NCBI GenBank assembly: GCA_964020975.1
Contig: CAXHWN010002418.1
Coordinates: 124,001 to 188,000, forward strand
DNA: 64,000 nt
Direction of reading: 5' to 3'
From: Hermodice carunculata
Lineage: Eukaryota > Annelida > Polychaeta > Eunicida > Amphinomidae
In this document: piece by piece, positions 1 through 31,400 of the stretch
Position numbering within the stretch: position 1 is the stretch's first letter
Layout of the letters: every line of letters begins with the position of its first letter
Made by a program: the position numbers and the translations under genes
The notes under the pieces: generated by a model
The model's database searches: none
The model's input: the letters and a program-made list of their open reading frames with translations, nothing else
Told to the model about the DNA's origin: nothing

Positions 1-1325
1 AGACATATATCAGATCTCCTCTCAATCTTCTATATAACAATGTTGGAATTTTAAGTTGTTTCAGCCTTTCAACATAAGGCAAATTACTCATATTTGGTAC
101 TCTCTTTGATGCTCTCCTTTGGACAGATTCAATTAAGTCCGCCATCTTCCACTTATAAGGAGACCATATGGGAGCTCCATACTCCAAATGTGGTCTAATC
201 ATAGATGTATACAATAATTTAAAAACTTCCTTGTCAATATATTCAAAAGATCTCCACGTAAGGCCAGCAATTTTATTTTCCTTTTTCACCATTTCTGTAA
301 TGTGCAGTTCAAAGTCCAAGTCTGTCTATCCAGACCCCTAAGTCCTTCTCTGAGGTTTTGATGTTGAGAGGTATATCCTGACTCGAGTCAGACATCTTAT
401 ATTGAAAATCTGGATGATTTTTCCCGATTCGCAACACTGTACATTTCTGGGGATGAAAATTTAATTGCCAATCATCTGCCCAGTTTTTGAGTTGCCTAAC
501 ATCCTGTTGCAGTTCCTCACAGTCTTTGACTGATATGACCGGCTTAAACAGTTTTGCATCATCAGCAAACAACTTAATACATGCTTTGACAGCTTCAGGT
601 AGGTCGTTTATAAATATGAGAAACAAAGTAGGTCCAAGGACACTACCTTGTGGGACACCACTAATTACATCCTTCCATTGGGACATGTGGCCATTTGTGT
701 TCACTCTCTGTTGCCTGTCTGTCAAAAAGGATTCAGTCCACTTTAGTATATTTCCTGTGATGCCATAGCTTTTCACCTTTGCCAACAGCTGACGTATGGG
801 TACTGAATCAAAAGCTTTCTGGAAATCCAAGTAAATAATATCCATTGAGTATCCTTCTTCAAGCCAAACTGTCCATTTTTCCAATGATTCAAGCAATTGA
901 GCTATTGTGGATTTGCCGTGCAAAAAGCCATGTTGATGTGTGGTAAATAAGTCATTTATTTTAAAATGATCCATAATGTGATCTCTTATAATCCCTTCAA
1001 ATAATTTGCATACAACTGAAGTAAGACTGACAGGTCTGTAATTGCTAGGCAATTTTTTAGATCCCATCTTGTGTATAGGAGTAATATGACTATGTTTCCA
1101 GTCACTTGGGATAGTCCCTGTCTGCAATGACTTGCTGAAAATAATCTGAAGTGGCAATTTTATTAATTCAGCTGTTTCCTTTAAAATTCTAGTATGGATT
1201 TTGTCTGGGCCCATAGATTTATGCACATTCAGCCTATTTAATTTGTTAAGAATATCCTCAGCGGTAATTTCTAAATCATGCAGTTCATGTGTAATTACCC
1301 TTTGTTTTGGCTCAGGAACATTACA
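1..1325 (-). mobile_element. CR1/L2-like LINE, RT domain and C-terminal part, truncated at both ends here
   Basis: On the minus strand this encodes a non-LTR retrotransposon reverse transcriptase. In order it shows the GPDKIH finger block, NYRPVSLTSVVCKLFE, HGFLHGKSTIAQLL, YLDFQKAFDSV, SGVPQGSVLGPTLF and the catalytic FADDAKLF. The C-terminal portion continues at 1-300 with RPHLEYGAPIWSPYK and IESVQRRASKRVPN, a CR1/Jockey-type signature. The frame changes once near position 325, after DLGVW. The 5' end, near 1325, falls just before the RT domain, as expected for a copy truncated during target-primed reverse transcription. The element continues off the left edge, so its 3' tail cannot be seen. 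No endonuclease domain is present. The clade is assigned from motif style only. Confidence 0.88.
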
Positions 1326-1781
1326 GAGTGTTGTCCTAGTTTCGGCAACCTCGAGCAAATCGCAGATGGCACGGATCAAGTTTCCGTCCACATTTTTTCC
1401 TGGGTCACTGTGGACTTGCAGAGGGCAACCAAATCTGCAGATAAACTCATCCACAATCTTTCTCACAATTGATTCTGCAGTCTGATCAGGAAGGGGATAA
1501 CACTCGAGCCACTCCGTGAACTGATCTACGAGCACTAAAATGTAGATATTGCCACCTGCACTGACAGTAAATGGACCCAAAATATCAATGTGGACCCTCT
1601 CTATGGGAGCACCAGCATGGTATTTACCCAAACCAGCCCTTTGCCATGTTTTGGGTTTCTTGTTAAGACTACATGTAGAACAGGTTTCCACATATACTTT
1701 ACTGTCAAGGCCCATAATGTGCCAGAAAAAACTCTGTTTCAGGAGTTGAACAGTCTTCTTCTGTCCCAGATGTCCTGCCAA
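1325..1781 (-). mobile_element. Ty3/Gypsy LTR-retrotransposon integrase fossil
   Basis: On the minus strand this is an integrase fragment. It has an HHCC-type zinc-binding region (PLAGHLGQKKTVQLLK and CSTCSLNKKP) followed by the start of the rve catalytic core (HIDILGPF, LVLVDQFTEWLE, HSDPGKN). It is a broken, partial remnant: no gag, protease, RT, RNase H or LTRs are recognised near it. It is joined head-on to the LINE at about 1325, and the two happen to share one reading frame, giving a 490-codon chimeric ORF. This looks like insertion of one element beside or into another rather than a real fusion gene. Age cannot be estimated without other copies. Confidence 0.85.
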
Positions 1782-1823
1782 TGGACAGATGTCTGCGTGG
1801 GTTCAAACCCCACTCTGGTACCA
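1778..1823 (+). other. tRNA-Leu(UAA)-like 3' half ending in CCA
   Basis: The plus strand has a perfect T-arm (GTGGG stem, TTCAAAC loop, CCCAC stem) preceded by a variable-arm-like segment (GGACAGATGTCTGC) and followed by TCTGGTACCA. Compared from memory with vertebrate tRNA-Leu(UAA), nearly all of the last ~45 nucleotides agree, with one base missing in the acceptor strand. No 5' half or anticodon arm precedes it; the Gypsy integrase fragment does. The encoded CCA is not expected in a eukaryotic tRNA gene. It points to a reverse-transcribed tRNA, a tRNA-Leu-primed element's primer-binding region, or a tRNA-derived SINE. It is not a functional tRNA gene. Confidence 0.6.
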
Positions 1824-23119
<21,296 letters not shown>

Positions 23120-23233
23120 CGCCCACTTCAAATACAACACACCTTGAATCTGTTACAAGATACAGTGACGCACACTTCCTTAACATGGCAAATGAGATAT
23201 ATGTTGCCAAAGACATTTAAATGTTTGAGCCCT

Positions 23234-23345
23234 TCCCATCTCAAATTAAACTGAAGTCAACAGCTTTCCATGGCATGGGTATGGTACTAAGCACCCAACC
23301 CATGCCAGCGAGTTGTTAACCTGGACCATGCTATTCTGGTAGGAC
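23234..23345. mobile_element. Degenerate family A hairpin MITE
   Basis: Keeps GTCAACAGCTTTCCATGGCA and CACCCAACCCATGCC but has lost clear ends. It directly abuts the family B element at 23383. Confidence 0.6.
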
Positions 23346-23382
23346 TCGGTCAACAATTCCCAGTCAAAAGGTTTTTCACTTA

Positions 23383-23611
23383 TTAATCCTTTCAGTGCCA
23401 ATCACGTCTTAAGTCAATCTACTTAAGTCAAACTGGTCTGAATTATCATTAGGATCCCAGATTCCTATTCCTTATAAAAAGACCTTTCATTCAAATACCA
23501 GTATGCCTATAGTTCCAGACAGAATATCCCAGGTGAACAGCTTTTCTCGTGAGCATTGTACACCGAGAAAAGCTGTTGACTCAGTCCAAAATTTGGCACT
23601 GAAAGGGTTAA
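23383..23611. mobile_element. TTAA-flanked hairpin MITE, family B
   Basis: Inverted ends TTAATCCTTTCAGTGCCAA and TTGGCACTGAAAGGGTTAA are nearly perfect. The hairpin arms are GTGAACAGCTTTTCTCG and CGAGAAAAGCTGTTGACTC. TTAA target duplication and a CCCTTT start suggest piggyBac mobilisation. Confidence 0.88.
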
Positions 23612-24451
23612 TACAAAGACAAAGCAAGGCCAAGTGTTGATATAAGTAGATACACAATGTGCTAAAATGACGGACTGGTTTCATCCATAACTGGACTGTC
23701 AGAGGGGAGCGAGCTCTCGTCAACCCCTGGCTAAACATAAATGCTTCCGTTTTCTAGTTACAGGGAGTTGGTTTGTTCCAACTTTGCTATGTAATTCAAC
23801 AGAGAGTGAATGCTGCGTTAGATGCATGTGCCTTTTCAAGGGCAGGATAACGTGACCATAGGTGTGGACAAATCCCTATATCATGACATCAATCACACTA
23901 TTAGCTCCCAGTCTACTGAGCTGAATGAAGTTCGAGTGCCAGTTGTCACGAGTATGTGACAGATTTGTTTGATAGGCCATGTGTACAATGTATAGCCAAA
24001 AGAAGTATTTTTTTCTCCTGTAACCCTTTGGAGAAAAGAGTCTCCACAATGAAATATTGGCCATGTCTTGATAATAAATCCAATTTGTTTATGACCTACA
24101 CGTACATGTATGTGATAGTTATTTTATGAGCACTCGTGTAAATCAAGATTTACCATGCAGGACTATCAAGCAGACGTCATAGCATGAGTTGCTAATGACA
24201 TCTATTGGACAGTCCTGTCTGGTAAAGTTTGATTCAGACGAGTGCTCATCAGGTAACTGATTTATTGTATAGTTGGACTGTCGGGCCATCTTCCACAAAA
24301 TGTTATGTCATTTCTAGGTGCAACAAAAATACAAGGGGTTAAGATGCCCATGGCAGTATAGCATGTATATTGGTCGGAAATAGGGTACTAACCCACAAAA
24401 TTTTTAATGTGGTCAAGACAAAAGGGTAGTTTGTTGGTAGGAGCATGCACA

Positions 24452-24649
24452 ATGGCCGATTCTTCAACTTGGCATGATGAAATTGACGACTTGCAACTGT
24501 CACCGGTTGCTGACATGGCAGAAATGGATCACTTTTTGAACGAACTTACTCTCAGTCAAGCACTGGAGTTGTTTAATATTGACATGGAGGAGAAAGTGGT
24601 TGTCTTTATGGATGATCATGAAGACAACAGATACAACAACTCAACTTAA
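24452..24649 (+). CDS. Unrecognised 65-codon acidic ORF
   Basis: The ATG has a fair context (CACAATGGC) and is followed by MADSSTWHDEIDDLQLSPV, then a very acidic, helix-like stretch (FLNELTLSQALELFNIDMEE, VVVFMDDHEDN) and a stop. The composition looks more like protein than the surrounding ORFs. I recognise no family. It could be the N-terminal exon of a transposase or an unrelated small gene, or chance. Confidence 0.2.
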   Translation: MADSSTWHDEIDDLQLSPVADMAEMDHFLNELTLSQALELFNIDMEEKVVVFMDDHEDNRYNNST

Positions 24650-24942
24650 TTGTGCATGCCTCAAAGTACATGTAGTGAAAAATCAACACATCGGATTGTA
24701 GGATTTACTTGTGGATTATGTTTACATGGTTTATGCACTGGATTACAGTAGCAGGCTAACCACAGCAGAAGACTTGGTAGGTGGCATACATTGCATGAAC
24801 GTTATACATTAAGATAAGAGAAGTTAACTTCTGTGAAAGTGAGGGTCATTTTGTTGGCCTGGACCAAAGATATTATTAAAATATGTCTTCAATCTATGTT
24901 GCTTTTTTTTTTTTTTTCCCAGGCTGGATCAGATCCTGTAGT

Positions 24943-25182
24943 TTAACCCTTTCCCCCTCAAACCGGTCAAAACCGGCTGGGGTTCAAATGTTGTCTGCTT
25001 GAGTGTTTTCAACTACTTTCAACACTTATGAAAAACAATTTGACGGAGAAATGTTCATGAGACTTATCAAGATCACATGCCCCAGGTCAACAGCTTTCCT
25101 TGGCATAGGTTGGACACTAAGTGCCCAACCTATGCCAAGGAAAGCTGTTGACTCAGTCTTAATCCAAGGGGGAAAGGGTTAA
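24943..25182. mobile_element. TTAA-flanked hairpin MITE, family A, well preserved
   Basis: TTAA at both ends; termini TTAACCCTTTCCCCCTCAAA and CCAAGGGGGAAAGGGTTAA. The hairpin GTCAACAGCTTTCCTTGGCA to GCCAAGGAAAGCTGTTGACT sits to one side, with a CCGGTCAAAACCGG palindrome near the left end. Confidence 0.9.
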
Positions 25183-25308
25183 TGTTCCTTAGAAGTAACA
25201 ACTTGACATCCAAATCACCCTTGCCTTGAGCCACGCCCCTTAACTTATTCACTTACTGTTCTACTTATTTAGGCGAGGGTTATTTGGGTATCAAGTTGTA
25301 ACTTCTGG

Positions 25309-25530
25309 GGAACCCTTTCTGTGCCAAACTTTGGACTGAGTCAACAGCTTTTCTTGGCGCGCATTGAGAAAAGCTGTTGACCTGGGGTATTATCTCTGGA
25401 ACTATAGGCATAGTGGTACTTGAGTGAAAGGTCTCTTTACAAGGAACAGGAATCTGGGATCCAATGATAATTCGGACTTGTCCGACTTAAGTAGATCAAC
25501 TTTTGATGTGACTGGCACTGAAAGAGTTAA
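25309..25530. mobile_element. Hairpin MITE, family B
   Basis: Ends AACCCTTTCTGTGCCAA and GGCACTGAAAGAGTTAA; TTAA remains at the right side only. Arms GTCAACAGCTTTTCTTGGC and GAGAAAAGCTGTTGACC. Confidence 0.8.
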
Positions 25531-26062
25531 TTTTATCTGCAAGGCGACGCTGTCAAAAGGTGGAAGGACCAGAACAAATTAAATGAGCATGAGACTAGGC
25601 AAATGGAGCCCTCCATCTGATGACATGTAATGAGGTGAATGGTTAAAAACTGCAAATATGTGATCCAGACTCCTAATAACTTGGCTTGACCTCTTGGGCC
25701 AGGTATGTCTCCAGGATGGACATTTTGTTTGTCGTTTACTATTGGACCCAATGAAACTGTGGATATATCTTATGCCTGGTGGGCTCTGTATATTACCTAC
25801 ATGGTAATGGAGTCATGGTCACAACACTGTTGTGAATACATGTACTTCCACATGAAATGTATATTAAACTTGAGTGGTTTGTCTGGCCTGACTCCCTACC
25901 CCACAAGTGTGTCGCTTCTTGCAGGTGACTGACCGTACTTGAGCTGGTTGGCTGTGTGCTAAGGCTTATGTCAGCCTTGTATGATATGACAAGGCGTATG
26001 CTGTGTGAAACAAACCATTCAACACGAGTAATGAGACATTAAACGGTACGTTTGTTGTCCAA

Positions 26063-26220
26063 TTAAATCATTCCATACCATGGTCACAGGCCTTGGCCAG
26101 TGGTTCTGGCACTGACTTAAGACTGTGGGCATGTTGGTACTTGAAAGAAAGCTCTTTTCATAAAGAATTTAAATATGCAATTGTCATCTTAAAACTACGT
26201 AAATATACTGAGTTAAGTCT
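26063..26220. mobile_element. Family D MITE, truncated
   Basis: Starts TTAAATCATTCCATACCA and contains CAGTGGTTCTGGCACTGAC and TTTAAATATGCAATTGTCAT, as in the full copy at 34178-34428. The palindromic centre is missing. Confidence 0.7.
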
Positions 26221-26286
26221 ACATGCTTGGCACTGTCAAATGCTGTGCCTTATCCCTGTACTGGGAATAATTGATAGCATGGCCTA

Positions 26287-26412
26287 GAGTGCAAAGATGT
26301 TATGCACGAGGTAGCACAGCCAGGAGTGCAAAGATGTTATGCACATAGTAGCACAGCCAGGAGTGCAAAGATGTTATGCACATAGTAGCATGGCCAGGAG
26401 TGCAAAGTGTTA
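26287..26412. repeat. 37-bp tandem repeat, about 3.5 copies
   Basis: Unit GAGTGCAAAGATGTTATGCA followed by CATAGTAGCACAGCCAG. Copies differ at a few bases. Confidence 0.9.
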
Positions 26413-27186
26413 TGCACAGGGGTCCCAAACGGGGAGCCCCTGCAAGTGAAACCTCCACAAGAACGTGGCTTGTTGTGGTTCTGAGTGAAAAATCATCAAG
26501 TACTGCCAATAATGTGTTTAACTATTCGAAGACTGGACTCCCCAGGGATGTTATTCAAATAACACCGGCCAGGGGCCATGTGTGCACACAGAGTATGGAT
26601 GGTGGGTCACTGTGGTGCTGAGATAACAATCAGTCCCAATCACCGGGATAACACACAGCATTTGATAGTTCCAAGCATGTGGACTTGATCAGACAACCTA
26701 CCATTTGGTGCCTCATTACTATTGTGACCATGATTCCAATACCACTTAGGTATATAATGACCTCAACAGGCATATTGTGCCACAAAAGCACAATCACAGC
26801 AGCAGATGATGATGCTCCACTAGATGTTCAGCCAATGAAAATAGTCCTCTGCCACTGGCCTTGCACTTTGACCCTAAGGATCTTCCAAATAAGGAAAGAA
26901 AGTAGTGTCCATGCTCTACTTGGAATTTGCATTTCTGGCAGGTGGATATGGATTTCTACTAGGTGGATATGGTCTGCATTATTTCCGTGACTGTATTTTC
27001 ATCATTTTTAGACAAATACAGGATGTCTAATAACTGGTCCAGGATAAAATGAGAAATTGAGTATTGTTTCATGTAAACTGGGATTAAAATAGTTCTTGAC
27101 TGTACCAAATTAATGGGCAGACACACAATGCACTGGTCAAGTTGGAAGTAACCTTTTTGGCAGGACATGACTGTAATAAAATATGA

Positions 27187-27562
27187 GATACACTGGTGCC
27201 ATTTACATGCCTCCCTGGCTCTCTATAGGAGACTAGTAGTAGTATTTGTAGTAAACCTTATTTATACAGGAGAAACGATGCCATTCATATGCCTCTGGTT
27301 CTTTATAGGATATATCGGTGCCATTCATGTGCCTCCCTGATACTTTATGAGATGAACTGGTGCCATTCATATGCCTCCCTAGTTCTTTAGAGGATACAGT
27401 GGCAGCATTCATGCCTCCATGGTTCTGTATAGAGTATACTGGTGCCATTCATATGCCTTCCTGGTTCTTTATATGAAATAGACTGGTGCCATTCATATGC
27501 CTCCCTGGTTTATTATAGGAGATAAACTGGTGCCATTCATATGCCTCCCTGGTTCTTTATTC
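27187..27562. repeat. ~43-bp tandem repeat, about 8 copies
   Basis: Unit contains GGTGCCATTCATATGCCTCC then CTGGTTCTTTATAGGAGATA. Copies vary in length. It lies about 900 bp past the COG3 stop. Confidence 0.9.
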
Positions 27563-28424
27563 AGTATTCAGCCAAACACCTTTATGATGTCCATGACACC
27601 CAAACAATAATCAGTGGTAACAAGTCAGTAACAGCTGCCCAGTTTGTGTCCTTTGTACATTTGGTGTATTGTTGAGTTATTTTTGTACAATTCTCTGTCC
27701 TTAAATACCAGATCCCTGGAATATACTGACATACAATGGGCTCATTTACAATGTACAATGCCCCAATTGTAGCTGGTTTTGCATAAATTTGTTCACAAGC
27801 ACAAACCATCCACGTGTGTCTTTTTTACACTGTGTGATTCCCCTGTAAATAACATTAAATAGTCCAGAGTCTATGATACTGACGTAAAACTTTCACACAA
27901 AACAAATGGTAGATTTTCCTGCATAAATACTTACAACCCCTGCGAGCAAAATTAAGGAAACTCTGGCATCTGAAGGGTAATAGTCTTTCTCCTTCGTTAA
28001 TCTCCTTTCAAACTTGTAGATTACTTTAATTCTACAAATTATGTTGCATACTTGTAAATGTGGTGCCCAGTACTGCTGAAAACGAGAATCTAGGACTCTC
28101 TTGCTAGCAGTACATTGAAAAAAAAAAAAAAAGTCCCTATTGAAACCATTTTATGGTACAAATCCCATATGTACACTGCTCAAGTTTATATTCTGTACAC
28201 AATCACAGTTGGAGTTGCGGTCACCATCCGCTGGAGAAAGGTCAATTTCTGTGGCCTTAAATACCTAGTTTATGAGGTGAAGGTCACACATCACTGACCC
28301 TGAGTGTCTAGTTCACTGTATGTATTACATAACTATGTCAGTATGTAATGATGCAAAAAAGATGGGTCCCGGCAGTGATCTTCCCTTGAAGAAATGTGGA
28401 ACATATATAGATGCATAATTATTT

Positions 28425-28481
28425 TCACAGTTGTGGGGTGCCATGTCGAACTGTTGGCTGTGTGGAAAGAAGCAAGTTGAT
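28425..28481 (-). CDS. COG3: COG3 terminal exon
   Basis: [18 protein letters not shown] and TGA at 28425-28427. The acceptor is TTCGTTTCAG. INLLLS matches the human LSLLLL tail; the rest is divergent. Confidence 0.88.
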   Translation of the reverse strand: MNLLLSTQPTVRHGTPQL

Positions 28482-31400
28482 CTGAAACGAACAAAAATCA
28501 ATTTCAATTATTTGATTAAAACTAAAATATTCAGAAAATTTAATACTAAAATAAATTCTTTTTGTCAATATAATGCATGCCTTTTGTTTTATGATAGTAT
28601 TTGACAGGGAGTACTGTATTCATCTCAATAAGCGTACACTCTTTATAAGCACATACCCCCTTTTTTTTTCAAAGAAAGGATTCCCAAAATATCCCATAGT
28701 TTTCAAGCAAGTGGTAGAATTTATTATTGCACTTAGAATCTACATTTTTTTTTCAGTTTTTGTGGATGATTTTTTTTTTATAGCGCACTGTGCGGTTATT
28801 AAGATGAATACGGTATACAAGTGTTGAGATCTGGAACAACCCACTTATGTTATGTGGATTACATCCCAAAGCTCCTACATGCACATGCTGATTACCAAAT
28901 GACGTTTTGTGACAACAAACGGGCAGGCCTGCCAGTTTACGGTGACAATATGCCAAATGACGTATTGTGACAACAGGCAGGCCTGCCAGTTTATGGTGAC
29001 AAATACAGCATTTTGAGGTGAAGCTGTTTGAAGAAGAATCAGTTTGTGTATACCGTATTCATTCCAACAGTAGCACGCTGTGCTAATGCAGAGATTTCCT
29101 GGAGCAGACATGGTTTTTGTGGAGTTTTGTGATATTGATATGCTTTGATTTACAATACAACAAGCAATTACACTTATAGAATCCAAATAGCATAAAATAA
29201 CAATGAACCATCTTCCTTCATCAGAAGCAGTTAAAATTTTTAAAAATATTGAAAAATACTGAATTTTTAATGCCCCCCAAGATTAAAAAGTAGGGGGTGT
29301 GCTTCTATAAGGGCATGTGCTACAATTGGAATGAATACAGTATAAACAGTTATGGCTGTCTGCAGCAGCAACAGTAGAAATTAACCCTTCCCCTTAAATT
29401 AAAACTGAGTCAACAGCTTTCCTTGGCATGGGTTGGGCACTAAGTCCTCATTTGATTTGCATGCCTATGCACACAGTAAACCTCATGACATCACTGTTGT
29501 GACATAGTATTCCTTCCTGAGTGCTCAACCCATGCCAAGGAAAGTTGTTGACCTGGGGCATGTGATCTTCATAGGGCTCATCTCCAATTCTCAGTCAAAA
29601 TTGTTTTTCATCACTTTGAAATTAGTTGAAAACGCTGAAGCAGACAAGATTTGACCACCAGCCGGTTTTGGCTGGTTTAAGGAGGAAAGTGTTAAACATG
29701 TGGTGTTTCCAGATGAAGAATCACTTTATATTTGTTGCTGTTCCAGGCCAACCCACTTGGAAGAAAAGTGCAACGGTGCGCTACTATCTTTGTAAACGCC
29801 AAAAAAAAAAGTGAAAATAAAAGAATTACCTGTTCCAGGGAAGGACAAGCCACTATCTGCAAGTCTTCATCACTGTAGTCCTTCAGAATGTGTTGCAACT
29901 GTTGAAAGTTCTGTTGAACATTTGCCTAAAATGATAAAAAGATGTCTGTTAAAATTTCATATATTCAGTGGTCCCCCTCTTAAAACCCACCCCCACCCAC
30001 CCAAGAGAAGTCAACCCCCTCCTGAGAGAGAAGTGCAGGAAATGTGGCATTTTCATTATATTCTCCCCCTCAAATCAGGCCACCCCTCTTATAAGGCCAC
30101 ACTTTTGGTGCATTTGGGGTTACTTTTTGGAGTGGGACCACTGTAACTCTGGAACCTAATACCGTGTACTGGTATGCAACTCTTCCCCTTTAAAATTAAC
30201 CAAAATCATTTAATATGGTGAATACTCTGTTGTTTCTTTCTTTTGTTTCCTGCATTGACCCTGAAAGTGCTGATTTCAGACTGAGTCAACAGCTTTCCTC
30301 GGGGCACTTCGCACACATTGTGTGCAAAGTGTCCCGAAGAAAGCTGTTGACTAAGACTACTTTTTGCTGAAGATTAGGCTTGCTGGTATTTAAATGATGG
30401 TGTCATTGAAATGATGGCTCACTGTACATGCGCTAATCAATGTAAACTTACTCATATTTAATTCAGTACAGTTCACAATTAAAATACAACCGAAGATTGC
30501 TGGATCCATGCCCCCTCACCTCATTTTTAACCTTGTTAATCACGTCTTATTTTGGAATGACTTTAGTCCATAGAGATAGGCTATCACCGTGACCCAGATA
30601 CTTGACCTTGTGACCTACATTTATGCATGACACATCCCTGTGACCAGATACAAAGGTGTGTATAAAGTTTCATGATTCTAAGTCAAAGGACAACAGAATT
30701 ACAGCCCAGACAAAAGTGTAATGTAGTTTTACATGAATGTATCACCGTGACCCAGAAGCTTGACATAGTGACCTAGTTTTGATTCATGACATACCTTTAA
30801 GTCAAGATATATGTGTGTGTGAAATTTCAAGACACTAAGTTAAATAGTAAAGGAATTATAGCCAATACATGATTTTACAAGGATAGCTCAATGTAGATAC
30901 TTGACCTTGTGACCTACTTTTGGTACATCACATACCCTTATGTCCAGATGCACCTGTCTGTGAAGTTCCATTGATCTAACTTGAAGGACAGCAGAATTAC
31001 AGCCCAGACATGAAGTGTAATGTGGTTTTACATGATTGTATCACTGTGACCCAGATACTTAACCTAGTGACCTATTTTTTCATGACACACCTTTAGGGTC
31101 AAGATATATATGTGTGTGTGAAGTTTCATGAAACTAAGTTAAATAGTAAAGGAATAATAGCCTGGACGAGATTTTAAAAAGACATGTCACTGTGTCCCAG
31201 ATACTTGACCTAGTGACCTACTTTTGGTACATGACACACCCTTATGTCCAGATGCACCTGTGTGTAAATGTGAATAGAAGGACAAGTGAATTATAGCCCT
31301 GACACCAATAGCTCATGGACACATGGGCAGGAAAAGTGATTATATGATCCTCCTGGGTTAGGAGGGGGTGCATAACCAAACTGGTCTGAATTATGATTCC

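Larger units (their letters stand above)
23120..28424. other. Convergent intergenic region between EARS2 and COG3 stops
   Basis: Holds the 3' untranslated ends of both genes, family A and B MITEs, two short tandem arrays (26.3 and 27.2-27.6 kb) and one unassigned 65-codon ORF. No conserved gene recognised. Confidence 0.7.

Noticed and set aside
309-1781. A 490-codon ORF that could be a functional integrase-RT fusion
   Set aside because: The two halves come from unrelated retroelement classes, each is truncated, and the join lacks the domains either would need. It is a chance in-frame junction of debris.
1778-1823. A tRNA-Leu gene
   Set aside because: Only the 3' half is present, there is no anticodon arm, and CCA is encoded.
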